From positions 1,736,001 to 1,800,000 of the forward strand of contig JAQFVV010012530.1 of NCBI GenBank assembly GCA_028023455.1: a stretch of 64,000 nucleotides of DNA, in the 5' to 3' direction. Source of the stretch: Epiperipatus broadwayi (Eukaryota > Onychophora > Udeonychophora > Euonychophora > Peripatidae). This document shows, in pieces, positions 23,766-38,154 of the stretch. Made by a program: the position numbers and the translations under genes. Below the pieces are notes generated by a model. That model was not told the DNA's origin. It made no database searches and saw only the letters and a list, made by a program, of their open reading frames with translations. Each line of letters opens with the position of its first letter. Position 1 is the stretch's first letter.

Positions 23766-24806
23766 GTAAATACAAGTGTATACAAACACTATATAAAATA
23801 AATGCTTATTTAAATATGTTTTGGAGTAGTTTTTATTTATTTTAATAAATGTAATTTTATGAAAGCAAAGGATTGCATCATTTTTTCTTTTAAAATATAA
23901 AGTTTTTAGTATTAAGAATAAGTGGGGGGGGGAATCTAAACTAAAAAATGATTTAAAACTCACTATCTTTTTTTATAAATTAAAATAATAATATATAAAA
24001 ATAAGTAAAGGTGAAAAATAAAAACAATTAATTTGTAAAAGGAACTTGTGAAAAATGCAATTAAGTTTGCAAGATTACAGGCTGATAAAAAAAGGTAACA
24101 CTGATAAATGAATTAATTTAAAAAATCCATATAAACTATCTCATAAAAGTAATAGTAGATTAATCTAGAAGATTAGATAACACAAAATGTAAAATTAATT
24201 AAAAATAGATTTAAGTGAAGACTAACATTAAAAACTGTAATAAACAATGATAGAGGAAAGATAAAAAAAGATGTAGCTGGCTATTATCACTCAGTTCAGA
24301 CAGAATATAGAATGTAGAAAGCAGAATGCTGATTCAGAATTTTTCATTGAGAATTCAAACAACCAAACATCCAGATATTAAGAACTTTAAGTGCAGTAGC
24401 AAACCAGTCATTACTGCTGCAGACCACTTTATTGCAGACACTGCTGAATTAGTAACATGTGTTGCTAAAAAGCCATAGGAGAGTTTGACAGGGCTTCATG
24501 CCCCAAGTCAGCTCCATCAACTATCTCCACCTGAATCAGTACCTTGAACCAATGCCTAGATTGTAAAATTTGATGCTGCAAACATACTCTCTCTTCCATT
24601 GTTCGACAGAAACCTGTAAAGAAAGCCATGAAGCCATCGATAGAGAATCAAAAGGCCCACCAGTTAATATAGGGAAATATATTTCCCAATAACAATCTAG
24701 CCACTTGATTTTAAATGAAATAAACTTTAACAAAGAACTATTATAACTATAGCTTAAAATCATCATTTATATTTTTTATACAGAATTCATTGTTATATTA
24801 CATTAA
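23766..24806. other. AT-rich spacer, nothing recognised
   Basis: Contains a 9-G run (23924-23932). A somewhat GC-richer block at 24290-24660 has no coding frame or recognisable fold. No gene seen. Confidence 0.45.
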
Positions 24807-24810
24807 ATAT

Positions 24811-27743
24811 TAAAGTAGTCAATGTCTAATCACATCGAGCTTCATGCTTTGCCAGCCATAGTAACTTTCTGAAGTGCCCAAAATTCTGACTTTGCTATGT
24901 ATGTATGCCATTTACCCACACAATGCATGTGTAATGATCCAAGAAAATCATAAAATTAAAAATATTTAGTAAAATAAAACAATAGTGTGCGCATATGGAC
25001 ATTTTCTTTATATAATTTTAACTATATTTTTTTTATATATGTATTTTAATTAAAATGTTGAAATTTAAAAACAGAAAAATGGGGAAGGCTCAAAATACCT
25101 TTGAAACTGTTAATAAGCCAAAATGATCTTTATCTGTAGTCAGATTACTTTCACTAATTAGAACTAAAATTTAATTAAAATTATGTTCATTTGCAAATCT
25201 TTACAAATATGTAAAAAGGTATTTTGAGTCTTATCTTTAAATTTTTTTTTACTAATTAAATATTTTACTAATTAGAATTAAGATTACAGGGATAGCTGTG
25301 AGCTAGTGAGACCACATTCTTGGAGGGATTATAAAAGCATAAAATGGCCTACAGAACAAAAGATTTATTCTTTATTCAGTATTCAAAATTAAGTAGGCAG
25401 TATTCTGTATTATTATTCAGTATCTTTCTATTCAGTTTTTATTCTTTAGAGTTTCACCATATGAATTTTGAGTAGAAAGGGAAGCAAGAACTTTTCTCTG
25501 TAAGTCTTGGAAGACTGTCTGCTGTTCCATTCATCTGACCAGCTGCACAAGATGACTGATTGCATGCTGACCTGACTGCCATGCCATACCTGCCTGCAAA
25601 TCTGAAAGCACTAGAAGATCTATCTTCGTGCATTCACAATAGTTCTTGAGGTAACCTCATTCCATGTAGAGCTGCCTTAATAAATAAATCCCTTTGTAAT
25701 TTCTAATAAAGATGTAGTTAAACCTTTGTATTTTAATTCGCATATTAATTTATGAGTTTCTGTTAAGTATGCTCTTAAAATCTCTCCTGTAATGTCTTAC
25801 TAGTATAATGTAATGCTAACTATGCCCTTTCACATTTAATTATATTATATAGCTTTGTGCAGCTCCATTAAATATTTAACTTTTGTTTTATGTATATATA
25901 TAATCTATTTTCTTTAATATGCCAATACTACCCAAACACATAAGTCTGAAAAAAGGGGGTAATTGTTTAATTTGGAAAGAAGTGGGGGGGGGGGGGCTTC
26001 ATCTAAAATCTATCAATAAAGTTTTGTTTATTTTAAATAAAAATCACTCGCTAGTTTGGTTCCATTTTAAATCTGTTATTCTTGGAGTTTAGTGAAAATT
26101 TTTTACTGTGGATGAATGATATTAAATTTATTGCTTTAAATTTGTCTTTAAAATTTCATTTAAAAAAAAATGCTAACTTTATACTTAGGAGCATCGCTTA
26201 TTGCTATTGTTTGGAGGGCTAATCCTAGCAGTTAATACGTATATGGGAATCGAAATTAACTATAAATTTTGTTAGCTTAATGTTATAAGTAAAAAAGTTA
26301 TTATTCATTATAATTTGTTAAATGACTCATGATTAAAACAGATCATTGCGCAGAGGTTAGACTATTTCCAGGCTTAATAATATATATTGATTATATTATA
26401 TCTAATAATGTTGCTGGCATACATTTTCTTTCATTTTGGTATTTTATCTTTTCATTGTCATGTGGGAACTTCAGAAGTCCGAAGCTGCCTACTTACCCTT
26501 CTCTGAATCATTCGTAATCAGAAGTATACGCTATTTTCTGTGGAACACGAGGTGTGAAGTTTTGATAGTACTGCGTTTGTCCATACACCTGGCATTGTGC
26601 CATCTAACCCAACCTCTGCATTTGGTATCGTTCTGCCAAAATGCACGGACTTACCAATTCTAAGTCTGTTTCAAATATTCTTTTAAAATGATAAAATATC
26701 CAAAACTGCCATGATAACCAGATTTCTTTATTGTATGCTAATAACCATTACTCTTCTCATTAATTTGATCACAGTCTTTATAAAACCTTAGTTAGTTACA
26801 ATAATGTGTTGAACATAATGATTCATTTCGTAAAATATGCAATCATGTTAATCATTCAGTTCGTTGATTTAAACTGCTTTCATTTAAAATTGTTATCGAT
26901 TCGCATAGATGAAAATAAATTTGTATTAATAATTGTATAACTTATTTATTCTTGTAAATGTAGCACATTGGTTACTCCTTATATATATGTTCCAAAAATA
27001 TATTTTCCAAAACAATGCCAGTAAAAAACATATATAATGACTTTCATAAAGTAGATAAATGATTAAGATTGTATATTTTTGCCTATTTACTACTAAATTG
27101 CAAATTACCCTTTATGTCAATAATCATCTAAACCTGTCACGATCTTTTATATTTGTTTTATGCATCCACAGCATTTTATCTGTAAACATCTTTAAATTGG
27201 CATATTAACTCCACACAAGCTATAACACTCCATAAAATTATATCCATTAAGTAATTAATGTAAAGGGATTTTATAAAAACAAATCCCAAGTTTTGTAAGT
27301 AGACAACGTCACCCCAAGCAAGAAACAATATTGTAATATATATATGCGTTTGTTTAAAAGACTATTAAATATCTATATTTAATATAAATCCTAGTTTTGA
27401 ATTATTATTTTCTTCTAGTTAATATTTAGAATTATTTTCTTTAGCTAATAACTTAGCATTAATAAAAATAACTGTAATAAATGTAATTCCTAGGCTCCTC
27501 TTTGTCTTGATCATCATCATTAGTCTGATCTTATGCTCTACCGCTATGTTTCTGGACCTGGAATTAAATAATTATGCTGTATCATTGGGACTGTTATTCA
27601 TATGGTCAAAGATTCAAGAAGAGGCAAATAGGTTAGAATCCGGGATTGCTCCTGACCTGTGTATTTCGAGCATGATCAGATTCGAGGTACTTTGGCTTGG
27701 ATTTTGAGTCTTGTTGAGTGAGCAGACAGTTTTGACTGGTACA
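24811..27743 (+). mobile_element. Solo LTR-B (2933 bp), uninterrupted copy
   Basis: Starts TAAAGTAGTC (TG mutated to TA) and ends GACTGGTACA, flanked by ATAT at 24807-24810 and 27744-27747. It is the inverted homologue of LTR-A and same-family homologue of LTR-C. It carries the empty sites for the Tigger insertion and the 4.7-kb insertion. A TATA box lies at 25329-25337, 518 bp from the start. Contains a 13-G run (25984-25996). Open frames inside (for example 26329-26517 and 27507-27707) do not match between copies and are not believed to be genes. Confidence 0.8.
25329..25337 (+). promoter_or_regulatory. TATA box of LTR-B
   Basis: TTATAAAAG, followed by CATAAAATGGCC and AGAACAAAAGA, aligned with the TATA boxes of LTR-A and LTR-C. 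Confidence 0.6.
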
Positions 27744-27747
27744 ATAT

Positions 27748-28419
27748 ATGTTTGCATAAATAAATAATAATGTTTGCTTAATTATTATTTCATCTATTCT
27801 CTCTCTCTTTTGTCATTGCATCCCCATTAATTGTAAAATAATTAAGCTATAGTTATCTTTATGTGTTAAGTAAATGCACTGGACCCATGAAACAGAGTAT
27901 GAGCTAGCTTGGGATATTTCAAGCGCTAGATTTGTGGCCTGTCATCCGAGCATGCTGGCTATATATAACTTATATACTCAAAACAAATAAAATGCTTGGA
28001 TGTAGGGTGTTGATTTAGCAGTCGAGGAGTGCTATGGCCTGGAAATGTGGTCATAGCTATGCGTTGTATAACCTCAATCTGGCCATGTATACTATTGATG
28101 GTTAATCTATCAATGGTATTCTATTCCTCTGCTTGAAGAGCCGATCCTCCACTGCAAGTATTAAAGATATAATCAAGAATAAATCCTAAAAACTTGTTAA
28201 ATATAAAAAACCAGATAAATATGATAAATGTGGGGATCTCGATATATATATATGTTACAATCCAAGAGTATTATAATTTTCTAATACAAGTAAGTTTTAT
28301 TCTTAAAAATTTTTTTTTAATTGAAATTTCAATTTTTTTTTTCTTATTTCTATAAAACTTTTTGACGTTATTTAGTATTTGGCTAGAATGCATGTATATA
28401 AAAAAAACAATTTGAAGTT
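27748..28419. other. Non-coding spacer with a GC-richer block
   Basis: 27880-28160 is less AT-rich than its surroundings and resembles repeat sequence, but I found no partner in the window. No gene seen. Confidence 0.4.
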
Positions 28420-29613
28420 AGTTGTGATGATGCCAGAGGTTGAAACTGCAGTAGTTCCTCATTAAAGATATTTGCTTAATTTTTTTTTTATAAAAATACG
28501 GTTATGAGGTTTGTTTGTTTTTGGAAAAAATATAGAACATACTAAAAAAAAAAAAAAAATACGAAAGTAATAGGATGGTTTTATTGCTCGGAGTTTATAA
28601 TAAGTTCGAATAACGGAAATACCAGAATTGGATGGCTTTAAAGCTACTAGAAATTGTTTTTAAAAAATAGGTTGTTTATTTTACTAAAACTAAAAAGCAA
28701 CATTTATTATAATACATAGTATTTTAAACAATCATATTATTACTTAAAATAATAATTATTATTTTTTCACTAGGATCAACCTTTAAAAAAAATCAAATTT
28801 ATGTTTTAAAAATTCACACAACTGTTATACAATTCATATCAAAATTTATATTTGGTATAAATTCATGATTTCAGTATTCCTTTTTTTTCATTGATCACGT
28901 GTAGTTCACAAAATAAAGAACTATGTCATCATTTTAGGAAAAACATTTGAAGAATAGTGTGAAATAAAGAACTAAATAAAGGATTTATGATCATGGATAG
29001 GTAGTGATAGATCGTCAAAAGAATTATGGCCTATAATTAAGGTGTTTTAAAAGTTTTCCTTCTCTTTAAATTATATTTTAATAGTTTATCCAGATTATTG
29101 TCAGAGAATTTATATTGCTTTTCTACCCTCTTCATTGTTTGACTCTAAATAAGGCCTTGACATAAACCCTTTGGAATAATAAATCAATAAAGATTTGCTG
29201 TAAATGCATTCCTGATCTCTAAAAAAGAAAAAGAAAAATAGTAACTTTTCGGGGTAGTCCGGTTAGAGGCTCATGTATAAGACAGTTTAAAATTGGGTAG
29301 TTCTGATAATACAAGGGAGTGAAACCACATAAGTTTCTTTGTTAAAGACATTTTCTCAATCTTAAATGAACCCGAATCATCCAGTGCTTGTGATAGACTT
29401 TTAACAGTATTATTTAGTATTATTATGGTATTTTTAAATCATTTTTCGTCTCTTCAAATTGCATTTTAATAATTTACCTGGACTATCGCCGTAGAATTCA
29501 AATTGATTTTCTTTCTCTACACTGCTTGGCTTTAAATAAGGCCATGTCATAAACCCTAAACACTGGAATAACACACCAATGAAGATTAACAGTAAATGCA
29601 TTTGTAGTTTCTA
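28420..29613 (+). repeat. Diverged tandem duplication (about 390-bp offset)
   Basis: 29040-29225 aligns with 29428-29613 (shared TAAATAAGGCC..G.CATAAACCCT and GTAAATGCATT). The upstream piece 28420-28480 aligns with 29300-29365. Copy 1 is longer, with an insertion between the two blocks. Non-coding. Confidence 0.65.
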
Positions 29614-32600
29614 AAATATAAAATAAGATAAATATTAACTATTGTTAACTATTGTATAATATAAATTTTATTGAAAAAAAACGTAAAGTTAGTCTTTTAA
29701 TTAACGTGTATTCAATAAAAGATATTTTAAATTTATGAGTAAATTAAAAAAAGCAAAATATCAAATTTAAATAATTATTGTAATTGTTTAAACAAATAAT
29801 TTACCGGAGAAAAAAAACAACAAATAACTTTTTCGATAAGTATTTCCTCTTATCTAGGATATTGAATTTAATCTTTTCTATAAAAGTTATACTTTTCTAT
29901 AATATATCTGTAGAAAAAAGTACTCGTAATCTCTACGCTACAATTTCTAATCATAACCAAATGCTTTCGCGCCAAAATACTAATAATCTGCGTTTACAAA
30001 AAGGTTATCAAAAGCGTAGCAATATTATGTTGCATAACTATATAGATTTATAATAGCAAGAGCAAAAAAAAAGTTTAAATTAATAAAAGTCATTTAATAG
30101 AAATAATATACTATACAAGGTAAATCAATTTTTTTAACAAATTGCCTATTACCGGGTATTTGCCCCTTTAACTGGCACCTAAATAAAATAAATAATCGAA
30201 GGACTTTGTTGCCGAAAGTGATATAGCTGAGCCCGAAACTATGGATTTCAAACTCAGAATCTTCCATGATATCACTGCCCCAAACCACATAAGGCAACAA
30301 CAATCCCTCATAGAAGGAGTAAACGGTATTCACAGATTTCAAATTGCCGGATGGTGAGGATTTTGAGCAGTTTCCTATCTTGCTTTATTATCTAGCTAAT
30401 TTTCTAGATACCTATTTACCAACCATTGATGAATAATTAATTGAGTTGGCTATGGGCTAGCTACAATATAAAAAAATCTTAAGTTTTTGCAAAAAAAACA
30501 TCACTTGACCCGGATTTGAATCTCAGATCGTGTATGATTTTAAAATTAAAAACTACTTTATTTTATTATATACAATAAATTTACACATTACAAATAAAAT
30601 ATTCTTCATATTAAAATTAAAACTCTAGATATTACATTTAGTAAAGACATTGGTGAGTTTTGTAGGAAATAGGTTTCATTAATGACTTAAGTGAAATCAC
30701 TTAAGTCATAATGAGACCATAAGAATTAAATCCATTCTTGTAGCCACATTATAAATCTTATTTTTTGGCAGATATATTAAGTTTTTATAATATTGTTTCT
30801 ACTAATATTCATGGAATTTTTTAACAGAATAATAAAGTTTATTTTGGAAAATTGCCTTACATCTTATAAATCTTAGATGCAATAACTAGTTCTTTTTGCC
30901 TCTATCAAAAACTTGATGCAAACATTTGCTTATTGCATTGTTGGAGAGTATTAAAATTGATCTTAAGCTATGAAATAAAACAATTAATAATCAATAATAT
31001 ATATATATAAAGCTTCTTCATCTGATCCACAGAATTTTCAATTTTTATTGAAATCTACCTATGAGTCTTACTGAGAAATGTAGTTTGGAAAAACACCAGG
31101 CAGAAAATTTGACACTATATGACTCAGTGATTTATCCAATCTATTTTATAATATTTATATAGAAAAAGGGATTTCCAACTTATGATTGAAATTTGAGATA
31201 TATCATTATAGAAAAAAATCTTTGTATGGCATTTAAGTTATATTAGATATGTTCACTGATCTCTTATATCTAAAAAGGCTAGTAAGCATCTCATCAAATA
31301 TGATATTTTTTCCAATTTTATCAAAACAGATGGCAGATTGTTAACAAAGTTGATGTCAAACAGAAGGTTATAACATAATCTGCCACATCCTGTTCCCCAT
31401 AAAGAAATATACCATTCCAATGTGTGTAATGTGGCAAAAGACTTTTGAAAATGGAATTAATCATTTTGATTTTTATTCTCGGGTAACATTTAATTTGTTT
31501 GAAAGGTAACAATTTAGTTAAAAATTAATTGGTGATTACTTTATTAATTGTTAAATTGATTTTGGACATTGAGATTAATGCTAAAAGTAATTTTTCCCCA
31601 AAATTTTATAATTATTAACGAGTTGATTAACTTAAAAAATAAAAATGAAAAGACTATATGCAGATGAAGTTACCTGTTTAAATTTTTTATCGATGAATTG
31701 GAAAAGGGTCATTGAAAATTGGGTCATGGATTTATAAAGATAAATATTTCAGTCAAAAAGGCCTTAAAAGTAAGCACCACTTTGCTCAAAAATAGTGGTA
31801 ATGCAATTCATATTATGACATATTAACAATTTACATCTCATGGCTTTTTGAGCTTATTCCAATGATTGCAAGAGAAATTCATTTCATCCTACTCCAAAAC
31901 CATATACAGTAAAGACTGAATAATCAATATATGATATCATACAAAAAATATGGCAATATACTATATAATCATTGTTTAATCAGGCTTACAATAGATAGCT
32001 CTAAAGCTGGGTGAAGGGAACTACTCTTAGTATGAGAAGTATTCTGTTAGAAGTTGTTGGGCACTATGATGGCAGCATCATGGAATATTAATATTTGAGA
32101 CTATTATCATGAAAAACAAAGATAGCTTTTGAAAATAAAATATAGTTTAAGTGTAGTTGTATTAAATTCAATCTCTCTGACAAGGGATATAAACTATAGG
32201 TATAGTTCTACTAGCTAATATTCTTTGATTATTTAAGATTATAGTGGATGACTCTGGAGTATAGCAAAGAGAATATCTCTTAAAAACATATGTTGTATGT
32301 AAGCAGAAATTATTATTTGTTGTTTGTTAGTTAAATGTAATGTCATAAACTTAATATGGAAGCTGCTATTAATAAGCAGTTTAAGAAAAATGGAAAGTCA
32401 AAAGACAATTTTAATGTTTTATATTGTTTGTTTTTTTTGACAGTGCATCAGTATTTTTAAAAAAACGTCTTAACTGACCAAATGTTCAATCACCATCATT
32501 CTTAATGTAAATCATGAGTTAACTTCTTCAATAACACTAGTGAAATAGGAAAGCAAGATTATAAATATGAAAGTTAAAAAGCAAGATGGAATGATTATGG

Positions 32601-32848
32601 CTGTTTGTAAAAGATAGTTGTATTATTTCCTAGTTTATAGCAATTAATATTCTAGTTTCACATTAACTTATTCCATAAATTATTTCTAATTGAAATAACA
32701 TATTTAATAATCATCTTAATATTATAGATAATGTGATAATTAATATTATTTAGACAAGGTGATAATTAATATTATTTACTTCAGATATCAAAATAAACCA
32801 TCAAACATCACTTGATCATCATTCTTTATGCTTACACAGCTGTTTTCA
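29614..32848. other. 3.2 kb without a recognised gene
   Basis: Short open frames only (29784-30053 plus, 30094-30342 minus), with no recognisable domain. A GC-richer island at 30120-30360 is covered by the minus frame but has no known motif. A short direct repeat (GTGATAATTAATATTATTTA) occurs twice at 32717-32780. Confidence 0.45.
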
Positions 32849-33135
32849 CAGAGGCAAAACTCTCCACACAGTAGTGCTATCCAGTGCAAGCCAAAGTAAT
32901 CAATGAATGCATGGTTTGTGCATAAAATCGCTATCTAGTGCCTACTCATTCAATATCCCCAGAATAGTTTCTAGTTTGCCACTCCCCACTGATGAAAGCC
33001 ACAAGCTAGAAACTAGACTGGGGATATTGGATTAGTAGGCACTAAATAAGGATTTTTATGCACAAACCTTTCTGCATCCATTAATTACTCTGGCTTTCAC
33101 TGAATGACATTACTGTATGAAAAGTTTTGCCTCTG
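32849..33135. mobile_element. Foldback element F, copy 1
   Basis: Imperfect inverted arms 32849-32980 and 33000-33135 (ends CAGAGGCAAAAC and GTTTTGCCTCTG) face each other across a short GC-richer spacer. The arms contain GTGCCTACTCATTCAATAT and its complement. The same arms recur at 62055-62650, which defines a family. Non-coding. Confidence 0.75.
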
Positions 33136-34000
33136 CAATGACAAAAATATATGGACATATATATATGTACAACTGGAACTTTTTATTGCTATTTTTAGTA
33201 AAACTTGTCTAATCGGTTCCATGTCAGCCTTTCTCATTTTCACTTTGATTTTTTGTCATCCTTACCAATATACATTTTTTCATAATTCACTGCATGGTCT
33301 AATGCGATGGTAAAGTGTCAGACTCGGGAGCATAAAGTCTTCAATCAATTCCAGTATATCAGGTGCTGAATTTATTATAAACTCCCAAGAAATAAAGCCA
33401 TTTTATATTATTACTTTTGTTGTATGATCCAAAATCTCTGTATTGCTGTTTTATTAAGTATCCAATTCGTAAATAAAGGGGATAGTATTGGCAAAACATA
33501 TTTTATAAAAAACAACTCCCCCCAAATATATTGGCTACCTCTCTTTATTCCTTATTTTTCATTAGGCTACTCTAACTAATATAAACTTTAGTTCCTAAAG
33601 CTTATATTAGGCGGCAAAGCTATAGTAAAGGAAAATGGTATGCTACTGAGTAGAAATGCATAAATTGATGCAATAGAGACATGCGACTATTTCCTTTTAA
33701 TGAGTTAGTTTGCCAAAAGCTTTCAATCCAGGATAATTCTATAATTAATTCCATTCATATTGGTAAAAATTTGACCAAAATATTTGTTTTAATTTATTAC
33801 TATAAATTTTCTGAAGATCTGTGTTGATAACATTTTGCTTGTAAGTATATGTTGGACTATTTCCATCATTTAGAATTAATTGTTCAATGTCTTTAGACAA
33901 ATTCAAACTTCATTTAAATTTTTCAAATAAATTCGTATGCTAGTAATAAGACACAAATTATTATAGAAGATGACAATTTGAATGATATTATTATCTCTTT
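33136..34000. other. AT-rich spacer, nothing firm
   Basis: 33295-33365 contains a string (GGTAAAGTGTCAGACTCGGG) that looks like a degraded tRNA D-arm and anticodon arm, but no box B follows. No gene seen. Confidence 0.35.
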
Positions 34001-34004
34001 TTCA

Positions 34005-34110
34005 TGACTTGCTAATCTGATTAGTGGCAGTATTAGCATGGGAATTCAACCTGAGACCTTTAAAGTTGAATATTAAATTTAAGATATTGTTCTGACAAAT
34101 TATCCTGTGA
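34005..34110 (-). repeat. tRNA-derived SINE-like fragment, copy 1
   Basis: The reverse complement has a box-B-like AGGTTGAATTCCC and aligns over about 90 bp with 38165-38270. Both show AATGGCA/GTGGCAG and TTAGCAT blocks at matching spacing. Confidence 0.45.
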
Positions 34111-34241
34111 GAGGAAACAGTTTCGTAATTAAATGATTAATTATTTCCATTATTTATAATGAATTGTTAAATATCTTTAAAAAATTATAAACATTATTTA
34201 AACGTTTCAAATCATTCAACTGTTAAGAATAGCATATATAT

Positions 34242-34244
34242 TGT

Positions 34245-34276
<32 letters not shown>
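34242..34276. repeat. (TA)n microsatellite
   Basis: Pure AT dinucleotide run preceded by ATATTGTAG. Confidence 0.95.
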
Positions 34277-34278
<2 letters not shown>

Positions 34279-37200
34279 TTCAATTATTTAAAAAAATTTT
34301 TTTTATTCTTTTATACATACAGAGATTTATATGTATAGATTTATTATCATGAATAAGCAGTTCTTTTTGTGATTTATTATATAATATTTTTTTTATTAAA
34401 TAATATGTGTTAAATTTATTTAACTTTCATTTTGTTAAAATAGAGTAAATCAGAAAAGTGTGAAATAAGGCAATTAAGATTGTTAGATTAGGAGATAAAA
34501 GAAATGTACACGTGTGAAACAATGAATACATCTGTACAAACACAAAGATGCTTTTACACTTATTCCTGGTGGCTATAGATTCCAGGTTTGTTGTTATCTG
34601 TATCTTAAGATTATTTTTACAAAAGAGGTGCTTTGATGTAGATAACAATAGCGATCAATTTTAAGTCTTTATTGATTGTGACCGACGTCAAACTTGTGAA
34701 GCTTTGATTTTTTTTTTAAGATAAAGATTTCCAGATGTTTTTTTTTCTTTGGTTGAAATTCACGATATAAATGATTGAAACAATTTTTTTTAATCAGTTA
34801 GTCTTAAATTTTTTTAGAGAGATGATGAGTTAGTCATTAATTTTTTTAGAGTGAGAGTCACTCAAATTATTATTATTATTTTGAGACTCAACTCAGTCGG
34901 TCCTTCCTTGTTATTATTCTTAAGCAGAAATGTAAGCTCAGATTTTTTTTTAAAAGAGAGTGAACGCTTTAATTTTTTTTTCTCACTCTTTGAAAGTTGA
35001 AAAAAAAAGAGCAAATGAAATGTGCGTTTATATAAAGCAATTTCCAGCAATATTAAAGAAGAGGAGAGAAATGGAACAAGATTGAATTTTTTAGAAGTTA
35101 GTAATAATTATATATAAAAATGATATTAACATATTTGGTTATGCATAATACTATGCCTCTGCATTGCTAAACCATTTTTTTTTCTGCTTCCTCGTTAATA
35201 CAGAATGAGTCAAAATCGCTGATCTGTCTATGAAGTCATGTATCCAGTAATAACCAACAAAATGATAGATTTTGAAGCCAACCACACAAGCTATATGGAA
35301 TGCTTTGTTTCTAGTTCCTGGCTTATTAAAAGCTTATTACCTTCGAATGAATGGAGAAGAGGAAATAGGAGGAAAAGAAAATTTATAACAGCCATGTAGA
35401 ACCAAGTTTGAAGCCATAAATCAAATTTTTGTTGATTTACCTCAATCATCTAAAGTGTCAACAGCAATTATTTTTTTAAAGGAGACAAGCAAATCCACCG
35501 GTACCTACTTATTCAAAGTACTTATAATAACTTTTTTTTTAAATGGTAGAAGGAAGCCAATCAACAGTGAATAATAATGGAATTGAAGAAACAAGCAAAG
35601 TCAATTGATTCAGCATTATCTTAAAAGTATCTGCAATAACTTTCTTTTTTTTTGTTGTTGTTGTTGGTGAGCAAAGAAAAGCAGTCTGAAAATTCAAACT
35701 CAGGACATTAATAAGAAGTAAAAAGTAGACGGGTAAATATGAACTTTCTTTAACCGATTTTATTCTTTTACTTATTAAAAGTAAACCTTAATTTACTGGT
35801 CAAAGCAATTTTCTTTATTGATACAGAAACATTAAAGACCTGTTTATCTATAGTTATTTGCAATATCTCACAACATAGCACAAACATAGTTTAAATCTTT
35901 AAACTTAAATTTTTCATTATTTTTTTTTATTATATATTGTAATGTTGAAATGTTTTTTTTTTTAATTGTTCTTCAGTTGTTAATGATAATGAGCAACCTA
36001 TAGATATATGCATTTATAATGTTTTTTTATTTTTATTTTATCTTGTCGCATATTAAAAATTAATATATGTATTTTATTTTCTTTCGCTATAAGGTTGCAA
36101 AAAAAAGAAAAAGATATTTTTATATATGTAATTTATGGGTATACATTTTAAACATATATGTTAATATTACCGAATGCGTGAATGTATAACTGCTTATCCA
36201 AACACATCAAAGAATAGGTTATATATGATTAGTTTAAAATGGTAAATTGAAAAGTAGGGCATTACATTTGAATGGAAGTGAAATAACATAGACAAGTTAC
36301 ACCTGAAATTTATTTTATGATATGATAAGTAAGAAAAGTCTTAAATAAGCATTTATAGAATATGTATTTTTTTTTTTAATATTGATTTAAGTCAGCTTAT
36401 TTTGAGATATCAAGAAATGACAAACCTATATATTAAGTTTATTTGCTTATACTTATATAAATTTTTATATTAATAAGCCATTTATTTAATTGTCGATTTG
36501 ACTTTAAAGAAGGAAAGAAAGAGTAGTAGTGTTAATAAAATATAATTATATATCTTAATTGGTTTCCGAGTTATTATTAAGAATATTGTTTTTGTTTTTT
36601 TTTTGTCTTAATTCTATCATTTTAATTCATCATCATTGCTCGCAGTTATTAAGTATTACCATTCGTATATATTGAGCAATCACTTGCAAATATTAAGCGT
36701 CTGCAAAAATAATAAGTAAACTAGAATGTTGATATTTAAGTATTTAAGGATTATGCTTGAGAATAACCAAATTTTTGATAATTATAGTTCAACATAGAAA
36801 GCTAAAATTGTGTTGTGTCCATGAATTTAGATCATCCTCATCAAAGATGGATATCATGTTATTAGTTAAAAATGTTTCAAATAATACTATATAAAAGTTA
36901 TGATCGCCATCAATCATCATTAATAAATTATAATCATTAAATTTAATGTTTAGCGTAATGAATATATTTTAGTAAATAGGGGTTTATAGAAAATTGAATA
37001 TTATGCAAAGAGATTCATGATGATCAATCATCACCATTAGTATTATTAAATCCCATAGGATAATTTTAATAGATGCCTATAAGTTTATAAAGATGAATTT
37101 TTTGTTGTGAGTTTATTGATAAGCCATGGCTGGTATCATCATCACTATTATAATCATTATTATGATATCACTATTATTATCATTATTATGATATTATTAT

Positions 37201-38150
37201 CATCATCATCATTATTACCTTTATTGTGATAAATAATCTAGTTAAATGGCCATCAATATCAATAATGGTCTTCACATGCTTGTTTGGAAGCCATTAATAG
37301 GATTATACATGTCTGTTCATCAATATACGCTAATGAGCTAGCAATGTCTATAAGAATCTTTGATCTATAGTATAAACTTTGGTAATATTGGGATCTTGTA
37401 ATTTTATCAATATAGATAAAATGTAAGAATGTCATTTTTGTTCAATAGTCATCCAAGTCATGTGTAATAAATATGTACTGAATGAGTTTGAACTCAAGTA
37501 CACTATAAATAGATACTTATCTAGATTGAAAACAATCTAGTGGCGCTCATGGGAAAACACATGTACTTAGCTAAACTGAATAAAGAGTGATATCATCCCT
37601 TTCCAACTTCATAATATTAGTTTTATAAAATATATTTTTTATAAGTTGTCATGAATAGCACCCATGTGTGCATATGACCATGAATGGTCTTATATATTTG
37701 GAAAGAAGAATAGGAAGGATTCTTTGTTAGAAGAACCTAGTATTGGAGTTAAGCATAAGGCACTCCAGGAATCTCACAGTGGGTACTTTTATTCAGTTGC
37801 TATATTTAATATTATTTTTATTAGATGACAATGGCCAGTATGTTTTATTGTTCAAATGACTGCCCCAATATATAAATAAATACCAAGAATCTTTAATGCT
37901 GATATTTTCAAGTGGCACAGTGATTCTATAATTTCTTTATCTATGCTATGATGAATTAATATAGTTACAAATGGTACAGATTGGATAGGCATATATCTAA
38001 TAATTAATAATTTCCTCTATCTAAATATTTATTATAGTTACAAATGCATATCTTTTATATTAATTTAATAATTACAAATACATATTTATATTAATTTATA
38101 AATATTGTTACAATATATATACCACTAATATTTTGATTAGTTTTTATTAT
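34277..38150. other. 3.9 kb AT-rich, homopolymer-rich DNA
   Basis: Many T8-T10 runs, with no domain or repeat partner recognised. A trinucleotide ATC/ATT microsatellite occupies about 37134-37220. Short minus frames (34427-34648, 34862-35050) are low-complexity and not believed. Confidence 0.45.
37134..37220. repeat. Imperfect (ATC/ATT)n microsatellite
   Basis: Interrupted ATC, ATT and ATG triplets in a row. Confidence 0.85.
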
Positions 38151-38154
38151 CTTT

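Noticed and set aside
33295-33365. Possible tRNA gene
   Set aside because: Only a D-arm/anticodon-like string. No box B and no pairing acceptor or T stem.
37134-37220. Possible CRISPR-like array of short repeats
   Set aside because: An interrupted ATC/ATT trinucleotide microsatellite without spacer structure.
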